From: Anaerotignum propionicum
Lineage (GTDB): Bacteria; Bacillota; Clostridia; Lachnospirales; Anaerotignaceae
Direction of reading: 5' to 3'
Assembly (NCBI RefSeq): GCF_024461735.1
Contig: NZ_JANGAD010000010.1
Span: forward strand, 1-64,000
Length of the DNA: 64,000 nt
Shown: in pieces, positions 34,405 to 43,441 of the stretch
Numbering within the stretch: the first letter of the stretch is position 1
How the letters are laid out: each line of letters opens with the position of its first letter
Position numbers and translations under genes: made by a program
Notes under the pieces: generated by a model
The model's database searches: none
The model's input: the letters and a program-made list of their open reading frames with translations, nothing else
Told to the model about the DNA's origin: nothing

Positions 34405-35172
34405 ATGCTGAACCAATTTTCAAGAACCCAACTGCTCATTGGAGAAGAAGGGATCAATCGTTTAAGTCAAGCCCGAGTAGCCGTTTTCGGCATTGGTGGT
34501 GTTGGTGGATATACAGTAGAGGCTCTTGCCAGAAGCGGCGTAGGCACCTTTGATTTGGTAGATGATGATAAGGTATGCCTGACAAATCTGAATCGTCAAA
34601 TTATTGCAACACGCAGCACCGTTGGGCAATATAAGGTTGATGTAGCGAAACAGAGGATATTGGATATTAACCCCGACGCGGTTGTCAATATTTATAAAAC
34701 CTTTTATGGCCCTCAGACTGCAGGAGAATTTGATTTTTCAAGCTTTGATTATGTTGTGGATGCCATTGATACAGTTAGTGGAAAGATTGAGCTGGTGATG
34801 CAGGCAAATCAGGCACGGGTGCCTATCATTAGTTGTATGGGGGCGGGGAATAAAATGGATGCTTCTGCTTTTCAGGTGACTGATATTTATAAAACATCAG
34901 TATGTCCCTTGGCACGAGTGATGCGCCATGAGCTGAAAAAGCGCAGGGTTAAAAAGCTGAAAGTAGTGTACTCAAAGGAATTGCCCATTACCCCTATAGA
35001 GGATATGGCAATCAGCTGTCGCACCCATTGCATTTGTCCGGCGGGTACAGCAAGAAAGTGTACCCAACGCAGGCAAGTGCCGGGAAGTAATGCCTTTGTT
35101 CCTGCTGCTGCAGGGTTAATACTTGCCGGTGAAGTGGTGAAGGACTTATCAAAATATGGAGGAGACTTATGA
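34405..35172 (+). CDS. tcdA: tRNA threonylcarbamoyladenosine dehydratase (ThiF/MoeB fold)
   Basis: 255 residues, TcdA/CsdL length. The nucleotide motif VAVFGIGGVGGYTVEALARSGVGTFDLVDDD, the adenylation residues in TNLNRQI and the segment VDAIDTVSGKIELV are typical. It cyclises t6A37 in tRNA using ATP. It overlaps the downstream cysteine desulfurase by 4 nt, echoing the E. coli CsdA-CsdE-CsdL link. Confidence 0.92.
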   Translation: MLNQFSRTQLLIGEEGINRLSQARVAVFGIGGVGGYTVEALARSGVGTFDLVDDDKVCLTNLNRQIIATRSTVGQYKVDVAKQRILDINPDAVVNIYKTFYGPQTAGEFDFSSFDYVVDAIDTVSGKIELVMQANQARVPIISCMGAGNKMDASAFQVTDIYKTSVCPLARVMRHELKKRRVKKLKVVYSKELPITPIEDMAISCRTHCICPAGTARKCTQRRQVPGSNAFVPAAAGLILAGEVVKDLSKYGGDL

Positions 35173-36290
35173 TATATTTAGATTATTCGGCAAATACTCC
35201 TGTTGCACCTAAGGTATTGGAACGTTTTGTACAGGTTGAACAAGAATTTATGGGGAACCCCAATTCCACCCATCAAATAGGTAGAGCCGCCCAAGAGGAA
35301 ATGGCAAAGGTTACGGAGAGCATAGCCCAGTTATTAAAGGTGAATCCTGCGGAAATCATTTATACCTCTGGTGCCAGCGAAGCAAATAATTTGGCAATCA
35401 AAGGCATTGCACGTTCATCTCGTCATATTGGTAAGCATATAATTTCCACGCCCCTGGAACATTCTTCGGTAAGTGGTTGTCTCACTGCCTTGCAGGAGCA
35501 GGGATATGAAATAGATTTGCTTGGGCTTGAAAAGGATGGTACTGTCAATTTAAAGGAACTGGAAGAATTATTAAGAAAAGATACTATTTTGGTGGCAATC
35601 TGCGGTGTAGACAGCGAGTTGGGCTGTGTTCAACCCATACCCCAAATTATAGAATTACTAAAAGCGTATCCCAATTGCCGCCTTCATGTGGATGCAACAC
35701 AATCCATAGGAAAGACGGAGGTTTCCTTTCAAGGTATTGATACTATGAGCTTTACAGGGCATAAATTTTACGGCTTAAATGGCTGTGGAGTGTTGCTGAA
35801 ACGGAAGAATCTTGTGATTGAGCCTTTGATTCATGGCGGAGCAAGCACTACTATTTATCGAAGTGGTACTCCTACTTTGGCCCTTGCTGCCGCAACGGAG
35901 ACAGCCCTTAGACTATCTTTAGAGGAACAAAATAATCAATATAAAGTGGTGGAAGGACTGAATGAGAAGTTGCGCAAGGCTTTAATGGCTTATCCTGTTG
36001 TTCGAATAAATAGCCCTGGAAATGCAGTTCCGCATATTTTAAATTTGAGCGTGTACGGTGTAAAGGGAACTGTTTTTCAGAGAGTGTTGGATGAAAAGGG
36101 CATTTGTGTATCGGTGAAATCTGCTTGTTCTGCTGATGGACAGCCTTCCCGACCAGTATTTGCGGTGAGTCAGGACAGAAAAAATGCTTTATCCTCTTGG
36201 AGAATTAGCTTGAGTCATTTAACCACTCAAGGAGAGATACAAGAATTTTTAAAAATATTTGATGAATGCTACAAAGAGCTTGTGAAATAA
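35169..36290 (+). CDS. Cysteine desulfurase (NifS/IscS family)
   Basis: 373 residues. The PLP lysine is Lys199 in SFTGHKFYG, His98 (LEHSS) stacks on PLP, and the active-site cysteine is in VKSACSADGQPSRPVF near residue 320. It releases sulfur from cysteine as a persulfide for tRNA thiolation or Fe-S assembly. No IscU-like scaffold is adjacent, and the neighbours mnmA and a TtcA-like gene favour tRNA thiolation. It overlaps tcdA by 4 nt. Confidence 0.93.
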   Translation: MIYLDYSANTPVAPKVLERFVQVEQEFMGNPNSTHQIGRAAQEEMAKVTESIAQLLKVNPAEIIYTSGASEANNLAIKGIARSSRHIGKHIISTPLEHSSVSGCLTALQEQGYEIDLLGLEKDGTVNLKELEELLRKDTILVAICGVDSELGCVQPIPQIIELLKAYPNCRLHVDATQSIGKTEVSFQGIDTMSFTGHKFYGLNGCGVLLKRKNLVIEPLIHGGASTTIYRSGTPTLALAAATETALRLSLEEQNNQYKVVEGLNEKLRKALMAYPVVRINSPGNAVPHILNLSVYGVKGTVFQRVLDEKGICVSVKSACSADGQPSRPVFAVSQDRKNALSSWRISLSHLTTQGEIQEFLKIFDECYKELVK

Positions 36291-36390
36291 ATTCAATGAG
36301 TTTGAAAGGAAATATTTTTAAGTTCTGAAAATTTGGGAAAACGTAAGAAATAGATAAATTGGGTATAAGCTTTCAGACTGAAGACAAACC

Positions 36391-36432
36391 TTGGGCGTTG
36401 CCCAAACCCACTTGCTTGTTGAAAAAAGCAAG
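36391..36432 (+). repeat. Tandem palindromes in the 36291-36592 gap
   Basis: TTGGGC (36391-36396)/GCCCAA (36400-36405) is followed by CTTGCTT (36411-36417)/AAGCAAG (36426-36432). There is no T run, so this is not a simple terminator; it resembles a remnant of an extragenic palindromic repeat. The remaining roughly 260 nt show nothing else I can name. Confidence 0.5.
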
Positions 36433-36592
36433 ACTAAGAACTTTTGTTAAAATCGCATATTCATGAGGTTTTAGATGGGTCAATGGGTGAAACCTTTGTA
36501 GGTGTATGAGGACAAAACTCTCGTGATTTTTACTTTGTCTACAACCTGAAGCTTTATTTAGATTTAATATAATTGGAATAGGGGAATATAGG

Positions 36593-37444
36593 ATGGGAAG
36601 GGAATTAAAACCGCATCAAATGATAGAACGCAGCATCGTAAAAAAATATCGAAAAGAAATATGGAATCCTTTTATTAAGGCAGTAAAGCAGTATGAATTG
36701 ATTCAATCGGGAGACAAAATTGCTGTTTGTATTTCCGGTGGGAAGGATTCTATGCTGATGGCTAAGCTTTTGCAAGAGCTCCAGCGCCATAGTGAGGTAC
36801 CTTTTGAATTAATTTTTTTGGTAATGGATCCGGGATATAATGAAATAAATAGACAAAAAATTGAAAGCAATGCCGCGCTCCTTCATATCCCTATTACAGT
36901 TTTTGAAACAAATATTTTTGAGATTGCCAATAATACAGAGGAATCTCCCTGTTATTTGTGTGCACGTATGCGCAGAGGGCACCTATATAATAAAGCAAAG
37001 ATTTTGGGGTGTAACAAGATTGCTTTGGGACATCATTTTAATGATGTGATTGAAACTACGGTAATGGGGATGTTTTATGGGTCTCAGCTACAAGCGATGC
37101 TACCCAAACTTCACAGTAAAAACTTTGAGGGTATGGAGCTGATTCGTCCAATGTACTGCATTGGTGAAGAGAGTATTTTAAGCTGGAAACGATATAATGA
37201 TTTGGAATTTATTCAATGTGCCTGCCGTTTTACTGAAAATTGTACTATGTGTGATAATGGCGGCGGAGGCTCCAAGCGAGAAGAGGTGAAAATTCTTCTC
37301 CGCAGACTGAAACGGGATAATCCAAACATTGAAAAAAGTATTTTTAACAGCATTCACTCCGTCTCCTTAGATACTATGGTGGGCTATAAGGCAAAAGGTG
37401 TTTATCATTCATTTTTAGACAACTATGAGTCTGAGGAAATATAA
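36593..37444 (+). CDS. TtcA-family PP-loop tRNA thiolation protein
   Basis: 283 residues. The PP-loop CISGGKDSMLMAKLL, the CYLC pair (SPCYLCARMRRGHLY) and the GHHFNDVIETT motif place it in the TtcA/TtuA superfamily; a further CRFTENCTMC cluster is near residue 215. In this family the central cysteines hold a 4Fe-4S cluster needed for sulfur insertion. The target, s2C32 or another position, is unknown. It lies downstream of mnmA and the desulfurase, separated by a 300-nt gap. Confidence 0.85.
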   Translation: MGRELKPHQMIERSIVKKYRKEIWNPFIKAVKQYELIQSGDKIAVCISGGKDSMLMAKLLQELQRHSEVPFELIFLVMDPGYNEINRQKIESNAALLHIPITVFETNIFEIANNTEESPCYLCARMRRGHLYNKAKILGCNKIALGHHFNDVIETTVMGMFYGSQLQAMLPKLHSKNFEGMELIRPMYCIGEESILSWKRYNDLEFIQCACRFTENCTMCDNGGGGSKREEVKILLRRLKRDNPNIEKSIFNSIHSVSLDTMVGYKAKGVYHSFLDNYESEEI

Positions 37445-37504
37445 AAGACTCGCATAATAGATTTTGCAATAAAAAAGTGATGTTAATAATGCAATAACTT
37501 CTAG

Positions 37505-37543
37505 AACGAAGTGCTCAATAAATATGGGTACTTCGTTTTTTTC
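37505..37543 (+). terminator. Terminator of the TtcA-like gene
   Basis: AACGAAGT (37505-37512) pairs with ACTTCGTT (37530-37537), followed by T. The remainder of the 37445-37903 gap holds only the promoter listed next. Confidence 0.82.
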
Positions 37544-37807
37544 ATGATAGGCATCTAAATATTAGTTGTTTAGAAAAGTGGTTTCATTTGTAATGTTTTT
37601 CTAATTAAGAGAAATCAGAGTATTATCATGTCTCATTTGTATGAAAAGCTAAGGGATATATAGAAGAACCCTAGACTTTTGTATATTTTAGAACAAATGA
37701 ACACCGGAGGATTCATTTTTATTTAAATATCTATAGAAAAAAGACATTATATACAAAAATGTTTTCCTGACAAGGAAAAATGTTTTTGAAAAAAAGACAT
37801 CTTTTTA

Positions 37808-37836
37808 TTGACATATGCTCTCTTCCTGCGTACAAT
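37808..37836 (+). promoter_or_regulatory. Promoter of the homoserine dehydrogenase gene
   Basis: TTGACA (37808-37813), 17 nt, TACAAT (37831-37836). Confidence 0.75.
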
Positions 37837-37903
37837 CTTAATATCAGTCATAATTTGACAGTGCATATCAAAAGCGAAATACTTAATTTGGAGGAAGAAT
37901 AGC

Positions 37904-39190
37904 ATGATACAAAATATTCGTAAGGTTGCCCTTTTAGGAATGGGAACCGTTGGCGGCGGTGTATATAAGATTATTGAAAAACAGAAGAACGAACTGGTCT
38001 ATAAAATCGGAGCTGAATTAGAGATTTCAAAAGTATTGGTTCGGAACAAAGGGAAATATGCAAATCTGGTTGCACCGGAAAAGCTGACAGACCAGTGGAG
38101 GGATATCATTGAGGATGACAGTATTGAAATTGTTGTTGAGGTGATGGGCGGTATAGAACCTGCTGCCACATATATTAAGGAAGCTTTGCAAAAAGGCAAG
38201 CATGTTGTAACGGCCAATAAGGACCTGATTGCTGTGCAGGGACATGAGATGTTGGAGCTTGCCAAAACAAACCATTGTGACTTATTGTTTGAGGCGGCTG
38301 TTGCAGGGGGGATACCAATAATAAGACCACTGAATCAGTGTTTAGCCGGTAATGAAATAACAGAGGTAATGGGAATCATCAATGGCACAACGAATTTTAT
38401 TCTGACCAAAATGAGCGAAGAAGGGATGGACTTTGCAGAAGCCCTCCAATTGGCGACAGATTTAGGCTACGCAGAGGCTGACCCAACTGCAGATATTGAG
38501 GGACATGATGCAGGCAGAAAGCTTGCCATTTTGGCATCCCTTGCGTTTAATTCCCCTGTAACATTTCAGAATGTATATACAGAGGGTATTTCTAAAATTT
38601 CCGCCAAGGATATCCGTTATGCCCATGAGCTTGGTTGCGAAATTAAGCTGTTAGGGATTGCGAAGAATACAGAAGATGGCATTGAGGTAAAGGTTCATCC
38701 TACCATGATTCCTCAAAATCATCCTTTGGCGTCCGTCAATGATTCTTATAATGCGGTATTTATTCATGGTGATGCTGTGGGAGATGCTATGTTTTACGGC
38801 CGTGGGGCGGGAGAACTGCCTACAGGAAGTGCCGTTGTTGGTGATATTTTGGATGTTGCAAGAAACATTCAGTTTCATTGTACTGGACGAATTGGCAGCA
38901 GTTGTTATAAAAATATCCCCATTAAAGATATTAAAGAAACAAAAAGCAGTTATTATGTGCGCATGAAGCTTGAAGACAGAGCCGGTACATTAGCTGCCTT
39001 GGCAGGAGTGTTTGGCAGTAATAATGTGAGCATATCCATGCTATTACAAAAAACAAAGGATGAAAAAACAGCAGATGTGGTAATTGTTACCTATGATGTT
39101 TTAGAAAAACAATTTATGGATTCCATCATTGTCATCTCCAACATGTCAATGGTAAAAGAAATATCTTCTATTATTCGTGTTTATCATTAA
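37904..39190 (+). CDS. hom: Homoserine dehydrogenase
   Basis: 428 residues. The N-terminal NAD(P) fold (KVALLGMGTVGGGVYKII), the substrate domain (ANKDLIAVQGHEM, GIINGTTNFILTKM, DPTADIEGHDAGRKLAIL) and the C-terminal ACT domain (about 350-428, YVRMKLEDRAGTLAALAGVFG) are complete. It reduces aspartate semialdehyde to homoserine for threonine and methionine. The ACT domain allows feedback inhibition, usually by threonine. It is monocistronic and does not carry the ACCTAT/ATAGG operator. Confidence 0.97.
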   Translation: MIQNIRKVALLGMGTVGGGVYKIIEKQKNELVYKIGAELEISKVLVRNKGKYANLVAPEKLTDQWRDIIEDDSIEIVVEVMGGIEPAATYIKEALQKGKHVVTANKDLIAVQGHEMLELAKTNHCDLLFEAAVAGGIPIIRPLNQCLAGNEITEVMGIINGTTNFILTKMSEEGMDFAEALQLATDLGYAEADPTADIEGHDAGRKLAILASLAFNSPVTFQNVYTEGISKISAKDIRYAHELGCEIKLLGIAKNTEDGIEVKVHPTMIPQNHPLASVNDSYNAVFIHGDAVGDAMFYGRGAGELPTGSAVVGDILDVARNIQFHCTGRIGSSCYKNIPIKDIKETKSSYYVRMKLEDRAGTLAALAGVFGSNNVSISMLLQKTKDEKTADVVIVTYDVLEKQFMDSIIVISNMSMVKEISSIIRVYH

Positions 39191-39300
39191 GATTTGTTTA
39201 TTGTGAATCCAAGGAAAACAAGAATTATGAATCGTTTTTAAATATAGGATTTGGTCAGTTTTGGGACTGGCATTTCTTATTATTTTATAATCATATAGAA

Positions 39301-39345
39301 AGAATGGAGAGTCGAAGTCAGTCGAACTCTGCCATTCTTTTTTTT
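39301..39345 (+). terminator. Terminator of the homoserine dehydrogenase gene
   Basis: AGAATGG (39301-39307) pairs with CCATTCT (39332-39338), with an inner AGAG/CTCT stem, followed by T7 or more. Confidence 0.85.
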
Positions 39346-39413
39346 GGCATTTTCAGTAAATATGACAGACTTCGCATTAAAACATGCCTATAATTTGTTT
39401 CAGGAGGGAAGGA

Positions 39414-40268
39414 ATGGAGGCTTCAGTTTATATTGATGTGGTGTTTTTTTGGGAATGGATTATGGACTTATTTCTGCTTTATGCGGCAGGGCGGATTAGC
39501 GGTTTTCGAGCCAAGAAATGGCGGCTCTTTGTAGGTGCATTGTTGTCTGCTTTATGTCATTGTTTGCTGTTGGTATTCTTGTTTCCGAATAATGGCGGCA
39601 TTTTTTTATCTTTTGCATTACTAATCCTTGGACTTGGGGTGGCATATTTTCCGAAAAGCCCAAAAAATTTTATCAGGCTTTTTTTAACGGCTCTATTTGC
39701 ATCCTTTTTGCTGGGGGGCGGTTTGAATGTGCTTTTTACAGTTACCCAAGCGCAAAGGGCATTGGGAAGCGGATTGATTCTACGGCAAAGGTTTTTTCCC
39801 TGGCAATATTTAATATGGGGAATTGCAGTGAGTTACATATTATTAAAAATCGGCGGCAATTGGATAGAAAATCATATCCGAAGGCGAAGAGATTTTTGCA
39901 CAGTGTATATACGTAAAAATAGCAAATGGGTAGAAGGTCGTGTACTCATTGATACGGGAAACGGGCTGAAAAAAAATGGCAAAGGAGTCATTGTAATGGA
40001 ATTAAGTACCGTTCTTCCATTATTTTCTGCAGAAGAGGGCGAAAAGCTAATTTGTGGTGAGCGAGAGAATCTTGAACCAATGCATTACACCAGTTTAGGA
40101 AATCCTGAAGGAGCATTGTGGGGCTTTCTTGCAGATGAATGCAAAATTTGTTTTGGTGAAAAAACAATAAGTTATCACGAGCTGTATATAGGAATTTCCT
40201 TTGATTTTTTTAAAGGGGGGTATGAAGGCTTGATTCCCCCTTGCTTGCTGGAGGAGGACGATTTATGA
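39414..40268 (+). CDS. spoIIGA: Sporulation sigma-E processing peptidase
   Basis: 284 residues. The first half has five hydrophobic segments; the second half carries the protease domain with LIDTGNGL (Asp180), the aspartic active site. It cleaves the pro-sequence of sigma-E in the mother cell when signalled by SpoIIR. The ATG at 39414 has AGGAGGGA upstream. It overlaps sigE by 4 nt. Confidence 0.94.
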   Translation: MEASVYIDVVFFWEWIMDLFLLYAAGRISGFRAKKWRLFVGALLSALCHCLLLVFLFPNNGGIFLSFALLILGLGVAYFPKSPKNFIRLFLTALFASFLLGGGLNVLFTVTQAQRALGSGLILRQRFFPWQYLIWGIAVSYILLKIGGNWIENHIRRRRDFCTVYIRKNSKWVEGRVLIDTGNGLKKNGKGVIVMELSTVLPLFSAEEGEKLICGERENLEPMHYTSLGNPEGALWGFLADECKICFGEKTISYHELYIGISFDFFKGGYEGLIPPCLLEEDDL

Positions 40269-40999
40269 GGCAATGGAAGTATTTCCTGTTTTTAGTGAAG
40301 TATCACGCAGGGTTGATGCTGCGCAAATTACGCAGAAAAGGGCAAGAGGTATTTTACATAGGGGGAAGTGACGTTTTTCCGCCTCCCCTTAAGCCGGATG
40401 AGGAAGCAATTTTATTGGATCAGCTTGGCGGTGAGGATGAGGTAAGGGTAAAATCGGTATTGATTGAGCGAAATTTACGCTTGGTTGTTTATATCGCAAG
40501 AAAGTTTGAAAATACAGGCGTAAATGTAGAGGACTTAATATCTATTGGTACCATTGGGTTGATAAAAGCTATCAATACATTTAATCCTGAGAAGAAAATA
40601 AAATTAGCTACCTATGCATCCAGATGCATTGAAAATGAAATATTAATGTATTTGAGGCGAAACAGTAAAACCAAATCTGAGGTTTCCATAGACGAACCTT
40701 TGAATGTTGACTGGGAAGGAAACGAATTGCTCCTTTCTGACATTCTTGGGACAGAAGGAGACGTCATTTACAAAAACATTGAGGAAGAAGTAGACAGGGA
40801 GCTATTAAATAATGCAATGGATAAACTTTCTTGCAGAGAGAGAAAAATTGTGGAAATGCGGTTTGGCATTCTACCTGAAACAACAGAAAAAACCCAAAAG
40901 GAGGTGGCGGACATTCTTGGGATTTCTCAATCGTATATTTCAAGATTGGAAAAGAAAATCATCGGCAGATTAAAAAAAGAGATTAATAAAATGATGTGA
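40265..40999 (+). CDS. sigE: RNA polymerase sporulation sigma factor E (pro-form)
   Basis: 244 residues. The hydrophobic/basic N-terminus ([21 protein letters not shown]) is the membrane-bound pro-sequence removed by SpoIIGA. Region 2 ([34 protein letters not shown]) and region 4 ([16 protein letters not shown], then [21 protein letters not shown]) are intact. It directs early mother-cell transcription. The ATG at 40265 overlaps the spoIIGA stop. In Bacillus and many clostridia sigG follows directly; here it does not, and collagen-like genes are the next convincing genes. Confidence 0.97.
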   Translation: MRQWKYFLFLVKYHAGLMLRKLRRKGQEVFYIGGSDVFPPPLKPDEEAILLDQLGGEDEVRVKSVLIERNLRLVVYIARKFENTGVNVEDLISIGTIGLIKAINTFNPEKKIKLATYASRCIENEILMYLRRNSKTKSEVSIDEPLNVDWEGNELLLSDILGTEGDVIYKNIEEEVDRELLNNAMDKLSCRERKIVEMRFGILPETTEKTQKEVADILGISQSYISRLEKKIIGRLKKEINKMM

Positions 41000-41049
41000 G
41001 GTTATTTTATTGTGTAAAAAAATTAAGCTGCAAATATCCTTACGGAAAA

Positions 41050-41090
41050 AATAAGACACTCTTCATGAAAAAAGGGTGTCTTATTTTTTT
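41050..41090 (+). terminator. Terminator of the spoIIGA-sigE operon
   Basis: AATAAGACAC (41050-41059) pairs with GTGTCTTATT (41076-41085), followed by T6. Confidence 0.88.
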
Positions 41091-41329
41091 TGCGTCCATA
41101 AAAAAGGAAAATGAAATTACGTATAAGCTCAATAGAGTATTTCGGCTTACTTACACGTTTTCTCTTCCCACTTTAAGAAATTATAAAAGGAATTGCAGAT
41201 ACAACCATGATTTTTACTCAATTTGTCACCTAGCATGTCAGACCTACATATTATGTTGTAGAGCTTGCAGTACCTTTAAACAAACAATGAAAAGATAAAG
41301 AGAGGTGAAACGGGTACTGTATTTTTAGC

Positions 41330-41566
41330 TTGCGGAAGGAAATCTTTGGGAAGGTCACCAATGCCCATGGATTATATTTTCGGAGTTATGATTTTTCTAT
41401 AGAATTTTCTTTCACAAAGAAATCTATTACGGTAACTGTTTCGAAAATGGCAAGCTATCCAGTGCATTTAGGAGTAAAAAATAGGTATTTAAAAAAGCTT
41501 TGTGCTGGAAATCTAACAAATGAAAAGTTTGAGAAAAACAGTATAGAAGTAGCTGAGTTTTTATAA
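41330..41566 (+). CDS. Possible small hypothetical protein or remnant
   Basis: 78 codons opening with TTG and no ribosome site. The sequence (GLYFRSYDFSIEFSFTKKSITVTVSKMASYPVHLG) has a beta-strand-like alternation but matches no family I know. A ribosome-site-like AGAGAGG lies at 41299-41305 in front of a different frame, so this could be a frameshifted remnant. Weak call. Confidence 0.25.
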   Translation: MRKEIFGKVTNAHGLYFRSYDFSIEFSFTKKSITVTVSKMASYPVHLGVKNRYLKKLCAGNLTNEKFEKNSIEVAEFL

Positions 41567-41866
41567 CATGAAGCTTTTCTATGTCAATGCAATTCGAAGA
41601 ATACAATTTAATAATGAGATGAAAAAGTCCAAGCTACCAATTCTCTTATTCAAAAAACAATAACATAAAATCATTCATAAACGTGTTCAGGGGTCTTTAT
41701 TAAAACAAGGGCGATAAATTCAAATAATCAAAATGGGATTTTTTAAATGAGGTCGTTTAATAGTTAGGCATACTTTTTCATTTGCAACAAAATAATTTGC
41801 AAGGGCTTGAAAGCAAGAGGTTTTTGATATTAAGTCACTTATTAATTTATTAAAGGAGGAAAAGAA
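41567..41866 (+). other. Intergenic region upstream of the collagen-like genes
   Basis: AT-rich. A CATACT element near 41769 resembles the -10 of sigma-E or sigma-K promoters, but I could not find a convincing -35 at the right distance. The ribosome site AAAGGAGG directly precedes the next start. Confidence 0.3.
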
Positions 41867-43348
41867 ATGAGTTATGATTACAACAATAATTATGATATGA
41901 ATGATTTACGCGGTATTAACTTCGACAACGATTGCGACAACGATTGCAGAGGGAATTCCAATAGCAATTGTTGCTGTCGTGGACCACGAGGCCCTCGTGG
42001 CCCTGAAGGTCCTCGTGGCCCTCGTGGTCCTCAGGGTCCTCAAGGTCCTCAAGGCCCACAAGGTCCAACTGGTGCAACTGGCGCAACTGGTGCAACAGGT
42101 CCCCAGGGTCCTGCCGGTGATATTGGTCCCGTAGGCCCTCAGGGCGCAGCAGGCCCCGCAGGCGCACAGGGTCCCGCAGGTCCCGCAGGTGCACAAGGCC
42201 CCGCAGGAGCAACAGGCCCCGCAGGTCCTCAGGGTGAAGTAGGAGCAACAGGAGCAACCGGAGCAACAGGTGCAACAGGAGCAACAGGAGCGACAGGTGC
42301 AACAGGTCCCGCAGGCCCTCAGGGTGAGCAAGGTCCCGCAGGTGCAACCGGAGCAACCGGAGCAACAGGTGCACAAGGTCCCGCAGGCGCAACAGGCCCC
42401 GCAGGCCCTCAGGGTGAAGCTGGTCCTGCAGGCGATACAGGAGCAACAGGCGCAACAGGTGCACAGGGTCCCGCAGGCGCAACAGGTCCCGCAGGTCCTC
42501 AGGGCGAACAAGGCCCCGCAGGAGCAACAGGAGCAACAGGAGCAACAGGCGCAACAGGTGCAACAGGCCCCGCAGGCGCAACAGGTCCCGCAGGCCCACA
42601 GGGTGAACAAGGCCCCGCAGGCGCAACAGGAGCAACAGGCGCAACAGGCGCAACAGGTCCTGCAGGTGCAGCAGGTGCAGCAGGTCCCGCAGGTCCCCAG
42701 GGTGAAGCAGGCCCCGCAGGCCCACAGGGCGAACCAGGTCCCGCAGGCGCACAGGGTCCCGCAGGTGTAGCAGGCCCCGCAGGTCCCCAGGGTGAAGCAG
42801 GCCCCGCAGGTCCACAGGGTCCCGCAGGTCCGGCAGGCGCAGGCGCAATTATTCCATTTGCATCAGGAACACCGGCTGCTTTGACCACAGTACTCGGCGG
42901 AGTGCTTAATACTTCCAGCGCAATTGGTTTTGGCATTAATGCGCCTGGTATTACAGCTGGCGCCGGAACAATTGACTTAACTGGCTTAACAAACTTAGCA
43001 TTCTCTGTACCAAGAGAGGGCACCATCACATCTTTGGCAGCATACTTCAGTATCAGTACAGCACTTACACTGGTTGGCTCTACTGTAACAGTTACTGCTC
43101 AGCTTTACGCATCGGCTACACCGGATGATACCTTTGTTGAGGTTCCTGGTGCAACAGTTACACTTGCTCCTGCATTAACAGGAATCGTTGCTATTGGTAC
43201 TGTTCTCAGTGGTGTTACAACTGGTTTAAGCATTCCTGTAACAGCAGGAACTAGATTACTTCTGGTATTCTCTGCTGATGTAACGGCAGGTATTGATATT
43301 GCAACTGCTATTGCTGGTTATGCTAGTGCTGGTCTTGGTATCTCTTAA
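41867..43348 (+). CDS. Collagen-like Gly-X-Y repeat protein 1 (probable spore-surface protein)
   Basis: 493 residues in three parts: an Asn/Asp/Tyr-rich N-terminus ending in NCCCRGP; about 96 Gly-X-Y triplets (residues 39 to about 326), first GPR/GPQ, then mostly GPA, GAT and GPQ-GEx; and a C-terminal globular domain of about 165 residues ([16 protein letters not shown] onward) like those that trimerise BclA-type exosporium filaments. No secretion signal is visible, which fits delivery from the mother cell to the spore surface. The CCC motif just before the repeat could cross-link chains. Base composition is much richer in GC than the surroundings because of the Gly/Pro/Ala codons. A spore role is inferred from BclA-like layout and the neighbouring sigE. 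Confidence 0.88.
   Translation: MSYDYNNNYDMNDLRGINFDNDCDNDCRGNSNSNCCCRGPRGPRGPEGPRGPRGPQGPQGPQGPQGPTGATGATGATGPQGPAGDIGPVGPQGAAGPAGAQGPAGPAGAQGPAGATGPAGPQGEVGATGATGATGATGATGATGATGPAGPQGEQGPAGATGATGATGAQGPAGATGPAGPQGEAGPAGDTGATGATGAQGPAGATGPAGPQGEQGPAGATGATGATGATGATGPAGATGPAGPQGEQGPAGATGATGATGATGPAGAAGAAGPAGPQGEAGPAGPQGEPGPAGAQGPAGVAGPAGPQGEAGPAGPQGPAGPAGAGAIIPFASGTPAALTTVLGGVLNTSSAIGFGINAPGITAGAGTIDLTGLTNLAFSVPREGTITSLAAYFSISTALTLVGSTVTVTAQLYASATPDDTFVEVPGATVTLAPALTGIVAIGTVLSGVTTGLSIPVTAGTRLLLVFSADVTAGIDIATAIAGYASAGLGIS
41981..42846 (+). repeat. DNA repeat tract encoding Gly-X-Y triplets (protein 1)
   Basis: About 96 nine-base units built from recurring words for GPA, GAT and GPQGE. Near-identical words recur dozens of times, so length change by slippage or recombination is likely, also with the tract at 43526-44339. 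Confidence 0.9.
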
Positions 43349-43441
43349 TACAAACTTCAGTAACTTTGCTTATTCTTATTGAGAAAAAGGTTTTAAAAAA
43401 GTATCGGCTGAAATTTAAAATTATGAAAAGGAGGAAAATAA

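Noticed and set aside
37837..37903. ACCTAT/ATAGG operator or leader peptide before homoserine dehydrogenase
   Set aside because: Neither is present; only a plain promoter is visible.
40996..41298. 100-codon ORF after sigE containing an ILCCRACS segment
   Set aside because: The sigE terminator (41050-41090) lies inside it and there is no ribosome site; I did not count it as a Cys leader.
41906..42848. Long antisense and alternative-frame ORFs inside the collagen-like genes (also at 43421-44447)
   Set aside because: They are by-products of the nine-base Gly-X-Y repeat, with low-complexity translations and no ribosome sites.
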